Shown one piece after another: positions 33,393 through 37,963 of a DNA stretch of 37,963 nt (position 1 is the first letter of the stretch; the number at the start of each line of letters is the position of its first letter). The notes beneath the pieces are model-generated. The model saw only the letters and a program-made list of their open reading frames with translations, was not told the DNA's origin and ran no database searches. This DNA comes from Desulfuromonadaceae bacterium (GTDB lineage Bacteria; Desulfobacterota; Desulfuromonadia; Desulfuromonadales; JAHYIW01). The position numbers and the translations under genes are program-made. The stretch lies in NCBI GenBank assembly GCA_019429445.1, contig JAHYIW010000002.1, positions 1 through 37,963 of the forward strand. The letters run 5' to 3'.

Positions 33393-34391
33393 TTGAAAAA
33401 GAAGTTATTTTTATTGCTGGCGGTCACGGCATTGGCGGCATTGATCCCGGCCTGTTCCGACTTGTCTTCAATGCGTTCCGATACACCATTGTTGCCGGTC
33501 AAGGAATATGAGCGGATGATCGTCGGACGGCTTGATGCAGATTATGTCGGGGATGATGCCTGTCTGGCGAAATGTCATGCGCATGACAAAATTGCCGATG
33601 ACTTTCATAATTCTGTACATGGTGCGCAAGTCCAGGTGGAAACAGGGTTGCCACTGGTTAATTGCGAATCGTGTCATGGCCCTGGAAGTCTGGCGATCGA
33701 AAAAGTTCAGCGTGATGGTGATAAGTGCAGCAGCGACCGGCTGCTCAATTTACATTATCTCCCCAAACAGGCTCAATCACTGATCTGCCTCAAGTGTCAT
33801 TCAGCGTCGTCAACGCCGGTGTTGACTTACTGGTCCGGGAGTACACACGCCACCAGCGATGTCTCTTGCAGTGATTGTCATGCCTTGCATGTTGGCCCCC
33901 AGCAGAAAGTCAGCCGCCAGGAGATGTCGGAGCTGTGTTTCAAATGCCATCAGCAGGTCAGGATGGAGTTTGCGAATTTTTCTCATCACCCTGTTCCGGA
34001 ACACAAAGTAATGTGTGGTGATTGCCATAATCCCCATGGAACTGCAAATGATAAAATGCTCAAGGGGGCGACAACCAGACAGGTTTGCACCCGCTGTCAC
34101 ATGGAGTATCAGGGCCCCTTTGTTTACGAACATGCTGACCTGACAGAAAATTGTTCCAATTGTCACACCGCGCACGGGTCACCGAACGAGCCGCTGCTGG
34201 AAGTGGGGCAGCCGTTTCTCTGTTTGCAGTGCCATGCGGGCCATTTGGGCGGGAATAACCATTCTGCACGAGGGAGTTTGTCTTCCCGATCGATGAAGGA
34301 GACCTTTTTCAGTCGATGCACAGATTGTCACTCAGCGATCCATGGTACTGACATTCCTTCAAAATCCGGCGGGACTTTTATCGCGCGATAA
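33393..34391 (+). CDS. Decaheme c-type cytochrome lipoprotein, DmsE/MtrA-like
   Basis: A 332-aa exported cytochrome with nine CXXCH motifs (residues 91-95, 132-136, 159-163, 182-186, 208-212, 232-236, 254-258, 277-281, 309-313) and a CX3CH motif (C57-H62) as the likely tenth site. Spacing and the CHNPHG and CHTAHG elements match the DmsE/MtrA/PioA family, which carries electrons across the outer membrane inside an MtrB-type barrel. The start is TTG at 33393: GGGAGG lies 7 bases upstream, and this start gives a clean lipoprotein signal with lipobox IPAC and Cys21. Known MtrA proteins are soluble and periplasmic, so the lipid anchor is unusual. The barrel gene follows 45 bases downstream. Confidence 0.9.
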   Translation: MKKKLFLLLAVTALAALIPACSDLSSMRSDTPLLPVKEYERMIVGRLDADYVGDDACLAKCHAHDKIADDFHNSVHGAQVQVETGLPLVNCESCHGPGSLAIEKVQRDGDKCSSDRLLNLHYLPKQAQSLICLKCHSASSTPVLTYWSGSTHATSDVSCSDCHALHVGPQQKVSRQEMSELCFKCHQQVRMEFANFSHHPVPEHKVMCGDCHNPHGTANDKMLKGATTRQVCTRCHMEYQGPFVYEHADLTENCSNCHTAHGSPNEPLLEVGQPFLCLQCHAGHLGGNNHSARGSLSSRSMKETFFSRCTDCHSAIHGTDIPSKSGGTFIAR

Positions 34392-34436
34392 TTTGTGGTT
34401 GGCTGATCTGTATTCGAATAGTAACGGGAGCGTCTT

Positions 34437-36506
34437 GTGAATAAATATAGGGTTACCGGTAATGGCGTGACATTCGGGTGGTTACTTTTTGTGGTTGGCT
34501 GTGCTGTGCTCCTTCCGGGAGTGGCGTTTGCATCCAGTTTGGTCGCTGGCGGCGGTTACTCCGTTGTCAGTGACGAAGATGCGCCGGGGCGGGCTGCGGA
34601 ATATCGTGAACATGAATCAAGCCCCACCTTTGATTTACAGGCGTTGGTTGGGTCCGACAAAAAGCACCTCTATCTCGATGCTGCCTATAACAGTGAAAAC
34701 GATTATCGCGTTGAATCTTCACTCGATGTCATGACCGTGCTGCACGTGAATCTTCGACTGGAAAAATTATTTCATAATCTTGATCATATCCCCTATCGGC
34801 CAGGGACTACTGATTCTCGCAACTTGGCTGTAACCTACAATTCTCCATTCATTGCCGGTGATGATGTCGTCACCCGTGCCGATTATGCTGATCAGAACCC
34901 AGCTGACGAGTACTCATTGGACGCTCAAACATTCCAGGTGGACATGCGTTACAAACTTCCGGATATCCCCGCACATATTAATCTTGGATATTGGCGCTAT
35001 CAGAAACAGGGCACCAGGCAGTTACGTTTCATGGATGAAGATTGTGCTACTGCCTGTCATTTACAAAGCCGCACCCGCACGCTGGATCGGGTGACAAATG
35101 AGTTCACGGCCAGTGCTGATGGTCACCTTGGTTTTTTTGATCTGATCGTTAGCTACCTGTATCGGGATTTCAAAGACCAGGAGGACACTCCGCGAGATAC
35201 GTTTAGTGCAATTGATGGCCGTCGCCTTGCGGGAAGCGCAGAGCATAGTGAAGACCCCGACAGCAAGATGCAAGAGGCAACCTTGGCCGTCCATACTTCT
35301 TTATCCGGGGGGGTTGTTGCCAATCTTTCCTATACGCTGGGGAAGCGTGAAAACCAATCGTTATTGAAGACCGTTTCTCCGGTTGAAGCGGAAGTCGATT
35401 ATTACAAGGCTGCCGGAGATTTTGCCTTTACTCCATCGGATACTGTGAGTATGATTCTTCGGTTACGTCAACTCGATCTGAATTACGATAACAACTCCGC
35501 GATCACCTCAAGTTTGACCCCTGCCGTTGCACCGGTCAGTGAAAATCTGGATCTCAAGGAGAATATTATTGAGCTGATTTCGACCTGGCGTTTGAGCCGC
35601 AACCTGCAACTCAAAGCGTTGCTCAAACGTGGCGAAACGCAACGTGATAATGTCGACACCACGTTTGCGGCAGGCTGGCAGCCCCCCGCAGAGGAAGTTA
35701 AGTCAACTTTCAAGATGGGCGGGTATTATAAATCCCGAAATGACCGCAGATTGAGTGTCAACACGACCTATACCTTTGAGAAGAACGCTGCTCCGGCTTA
35801 TGCGACGAGTAGTTACGACAGCCATGAGCTATCCATCAGTACGTCGTTCCAGCCTGCGTTATCCTGGGGGGTCAACGCTTCGGCGCGTGCCGGGGTGGAT
35901 TTGGCTAATTATGCGGAGTCGCTGCTGATCTCTTCCGGGGTGTATACCTTTGAACGAAATCGTGAACGGCAGAAGCAGAATGTTAATTTCGGGATTTGGA
36001 CCGTTCCGGCACAGCGGGTCAGCCTGAATTTTAATTACGGGTTTTTCCGCACGGATATTACGCAGGATCTTTTGTTCGGCAACGATGCCGACCCGCAAAG
36101 CGGGTTGCCTACTGCTCTCACAGCCGTTGAATCCGGACATACTTTCATGGACCGGGATGTTGAATTCCTGCAACAGATCCATCTGCTGTCGGCTGACCTC
36201 GGGATCCAACTCAGTGGTTCGGTCAGGCTGCGTCTGGCCGGGCGTTACGTCCGTGCAACAGCTGAATATTCTCCGGATTTTGATTACCTGGTGGAAATGG
36301 ATTATCTTGCCACGGCGGAAGGATTGGCTGATATTGGTCGGATTGATCTGGTACAGAGCGGAGCAGAGGTTGGCATTGATTGGCGAGTTATGGAACGATT
36401 GCGCTGTGGTGCCGAGATCAGTTATGTTGATTACCATGACAAGAATATGTCCACATTCGATGGCTCGGTGACGCGCAGCATGGTGAATATTGCATATGTC
36501 TGGTAG
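34437..36506 (+). CDS. MtrB/PioB-family outer-membrane beta-barrel
   Basis: A 689-aa outer-membrane protein. The start is GTG with GGGAG upstream. A signal peptide ends near AFA-SS (residue ~32). The mature part alternates aromatic and polar residues in many predicted strands and ends in YVW, a typical barrel C-terminus. The arrangement next to a decaheme MtrA-type cytochrome identifies a porin-cytochrome conduit that carries electrons across the outer membrane. A CATACH motif (C203-H208, CX3CH) sits in an early segment followed by SRTRTLD. The exact number of strands was not counted (26 would be expected for this family). Confidence 0.85.
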   Translation: MNKYRVTGNGVTFGWLLFVVGCAVLLPGVAFASSLVAGGGYSVVSDEDAPGRAAEYREHESSPTFDLQALVGSDKKHLYLDAAYNSENDYRVESSLDVMTVLHVNLRLEKLFHNLDHIPYRPGTTDSRNLAVTYNSPFIAGDDVVTRADYADQNPADEYSLDAQTFQVDMRYKLPDIPAHINLGYWRYQKQGTRQLRFMDEDCATACHLQSRTRTLDRVTNEFTASADGHLGFFDLIVSYLYRDFKDQEDTPRDTFSAIDGRRLAGSAEHSEDPDSKMQEATLAVHTSLSGGVVANLSYTLGKRENQSLLKTVSPVEAEVDYYKAAGDFAFTPSDTVSMILRLRQLDLNYDNNSAITSSLTPAVAPVSENLDLKENIIELISTWRLSRNLQLKALLKRGETQRDNVDTTFAAGWQPPAEEVKSTFKMGGYYKSRNDRRLSVNTTYTFEKNAAPAYATSSYDSHELSISTSFQPALSWGVNASARAGVDLANYAESLLISSGVYTFERNRERQKQNVNFGIWTVPAQRVSLNFNYGFFRTDITQDLLFGNDADPQSGLPTALTAVESGHTFMDRDVEFLQQIHLLSADLGIQLSGSVRLRLAGRYVRATAEYSPDFDYLVEMDYLATAEGLADIGRIDLVQSGAEVGIDWRVMERLRCGAEISYVDYHDKNMSTFDGSVTRSMVNIAYVW

Positions 36507-36531
36507 GATTCAGATTGGACAGGGACGGGTG

Positions 36532-37515
36532 ATGAGCTTGGGCGGATATTTATTTGTAAAATTCAGACTGCTGCTATTGCTGGCCGCAGTTGTTTCTCAG
36601 CTTTGGATTGCTGTTCCGTCGTTCGCCGCTGAAAAGAAATTTATGGCGGTCGTGATAACCGGTGGGCTGGACCGTTACCGTGAAGCCCAGGAAGCTTTTG
36701 AGAAGATTATTGAAGCTGGCGGGATGAAAGATAAAATTCAGATTTATGTACAGATGCCCAACCCTGATCCGATGTCGTGGGCAAATACTATTCGTAAAGC
36801 GGTTGGCCTTGGTGCTGATTTAATCGTCACCTACGGGGCTCCGGCAACCTTGGTGGCGATGAAGGAGTCATCTTCAATCCCCATCGTGTTTGCGGATGTT
36901 TACGATCCTGTAGCTCTCAATATCGTCAAGGATTTAAATATTACCGGTGGGAACATCACCGGGGTCAGTAGCAAGACGCCAGTTGAGACGTTGGTCGCGG
37001 CAATCTTTGAGATCAAGAAATTTAAGAAAGTTGGCATTCTGTATACAAAATTTGATCAAGGTTCGGTACTGCAATCGGATGAGTTTGAAAAACTGCTTGC
37101 AGCCCGAGGTGCCGGGACGGTTCGTGAGAACGTTGTCAAAGCTGGCGATATTGCCGCGGCAACACAAGCCCTGGTTGAAAAAGCTGATTTATTGTTTGTG
37201 TCGGAAAGCGCGGTGTTGCATCTGAAACTGGACGAGATTGTCGCGATTGCCAACGCCAAAGGGATACCTGTTGTTTCGCAAATCCCTCACCTGGCCGATC
37301 ATGGAGCGCTGGTAACGCTGGCAGCTGATTCTACCGAACAAGGGCGCTTACTTGGTGTCCATGCCATTCAAATACTCAACGGTCAACAAGCATTGACGTT
37401 GCCGGTCAGAACACCCCGCAAGGTTGCATTGGCGATGAACCTGAAAGCGGCCAAGCTGCTTAATTTGACAATTCCCTTTCAGGCGTTAAGTATGGCAACT
37501 GAGGTTGTGCAATAG
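36532..37515 (+). CDS. ABC-type substrate-binding protein (PF04392-like)
   Basis: A 327-aa exported binding protein with a signal peptide (cleavage near SFAA) and a two-lobe periplasmic fold of the ABC_sub_bind type (PF04392, TrpX-like). Seen elements: VVITGGLDRYREAQEAF, ADLIVTYGAPATLVAMK, IPIVFADVYDPV, GNITGVSS, KKVGILYTKFD and GIPVVSQIPHLADHGALVTL. No permease or ATPase gene is adjacent. ATG 36532 has AGGGACGG upstream; ATG 36496 overlaps the barrel end and is less likely. It is the third gene of the cytochrome-barrel operon, 25 bases after the barrel stop. Ligand unknown, perhaps an amino acid or other small molecule. Confidence 0.83.
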   Translation: MSLGGYLFVKFRLLLLLAAVVSQLWIAVPSFAAEKKFMAVVITGGLDRYREAQEAFEKIIEAGGMKDKIQIYVQMPNPDPMSWANTIRKAVGLGADLIVTYGAPATLVAMKESSSIPIVFADVYDPVALNIVKDLNITGGNITGVSSKTPVETLVAAIFEIKKFKKVGILYTKFDQGSVLQSDEFEKLLAARGAGTVRENVVKAGDIAAATQALVEKADLLFVSESAVLHLKLDEIVAIANAKGIPVVSQIPHLADHGALVTLAADSTEQGRLLGVHAIQILNGQQALTLPVRTPRKVALAMNLKAAKLLNLTIPFQALSMATEVVQ

Positions 37516-37571
37516 ACATAGCCGGCCGTGTTGAACCTGGCGTGACCAGGAGGGCAGAGACTGTGTGCTTA

Positions 37572-37613
37572 TCAACAAAAAAACGGACGCTGCAACGTCC
37601 GTTTTTTTGTTGA
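37572..37613. terminator. Bidirectional terminator
   Basis: A perfect 18-bp stem (37572-37589 and 37596-37613) with a 6-base loop. The arms contain A7 and T7, so both strands give a GC core (CGGACG) followed by a T-run. It separates the plus-strand operon from the convergent PxxKW gene. Confidence 0.93.
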
Positions 37614-37625
37614 TTTGTATAATTT

Positions 37626-37913
37626 TTATTTCTTTTTCCCGGCTGCTCGCTTCGACGCCTTGAGCGGATTAACCTTGGCTTCGACGCTGTCAATCTTGAC
37701 TTTTTGGTGGGTTGCGAAATTACACAGACCGGTGGCCCATTTCTTCTCCGGGGCGGGGTAAGAAGAGCAAACAGAACCAATTTCACTGTTAACGATTCGA
37801 TCACAACCTTCACAGGCAACGACGACATTGTGACAGGCGTTGCCTTCAAAAGAACAACCTTTTTTGGTCCAGAAGTTACACTCATTTCCGGGCTGAATGG
37901 TTTGACACTGCAT
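37626..37913 (-). CDS. PxxKW family cysteine-rich protein
   Basis: A 95-aa protein with eight cysteines in the first ~65 residues (C3, C12, C20, C27, C34, C37, C49 and C64) and the PEKKW motif that names the PxxKW family, followed by a Lys-rich tail ending AAGKKK. The family is known from Geobacter and relatives; the cysteines suggest metal or disulfide binding, function unknown. GGAGG lies 9 bases before the ATG. It is convergent with the upstream operon across the bidirectional terminator. No signal peptide is seen. Confidence 0.85.
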   Translation of the reverse strand: MQCQTIQPGNECNFWTKKGCSFEGNACHNVVVACEGCDRIVNSEIGSVCSSYPAPEKKWATGLCNFATHQKVKIDSVEAKVNPLKASKRAAGKKK

Positions 37914-37963
37914 TGCTATATACCTCCCTGATCTTTCCTTGTGGGTTAGATTTGTTTTGAGTC

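Overview
The window looks like a chromosomal segment of a Desulfuromonadia (Geobacter/Desulfuromonas/Pelobacter-type) bacterium. The evidence is two multiheme c-type cytochrome lipoproteins, an MtrA/MtrB-like outer-membrane electron conduit, a cbb3 oxidase cluster, an AcnB aconitase, many NtrC-type sigma-54 activators, a Geobacter-style MCE/Mla cluster and a PxxKW cysteine-rich protein. The assignment rests on gene content and protein style, not on a database search. No rRNA, tRNA, CRISPR array, phage or transposase gene was found.

Layout. (1) 1-2806: an untranslated leader, then a 12-heme lipoprotein cytochrome closed by a strong terminator. (2) 2933-11034, minus strand: a complete cbb3 oxidase locus. 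A sigma-70-like promoter precedes ccoN, then a diheme ccoO, a 46-codon ccoQ, a monoheme ccoP, a perfect intrinsic terminator, and then the maturation genes ccoG, ccoH, ccoI, ccoS and a TauE/SafE-like membrane protein. (3) 11147-20881: a block bracketed by two same-orientation copies of a ~127-bp structured repeat. It holds two membrane histidine kinases, ispB, two NtrC-family regulators and two CheY-like proteins. (4) 20880-25090: a 22-codon membrane microprotein (minus) with a perfect ribosome binding site, divergent from acnB, followed by an RlmI-like methyltransferase. (5) 25110-27701, minus: a nucleotide pyrophosphatase/phosphodiesterase-family protein, a cyclophilin and a small hypothetical. 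(6) 27890-33280, plus: a promoter and a tightly packed operon of a TPR protein, a 36-aa membrane protein, a WPFF-repeat exported protein, mlaE, mlaF and mlaD. (7) 33322-37613, plus: a decaheme lipoprotein, an MtrB/PioB-like barrel and a substrate-binding protein, preceded by a palindromic operator candidate and closed by a bidirectional terminator. (8) 37626-37913, minus: the PxxKW protein.

How the parts work together. The cytochrome genes and barrel suggest outer-membrane electron export to extracellular acceptors. The cbb3 locus gives high-affinity oxygen respiration or oxygen removal, and AcnB feeds the TCA cycle that supplies electrons. The TPR/WPFF/Mla operon is a probable lipid-transport system between inner and outer membrane with uncharacterised accessory parts.

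Most notable for follow-up: a run of 12 G at the mlaF/mlaD junction, where one extra G would fuse the two proteins in frame; CX3CH heme-like motifs in both the decaheme lipoprotein and the barrel; a haem domain apparently moved from CcoP to CcoO; the structured repeat pair; and the unannotated microprotein beside acnB.
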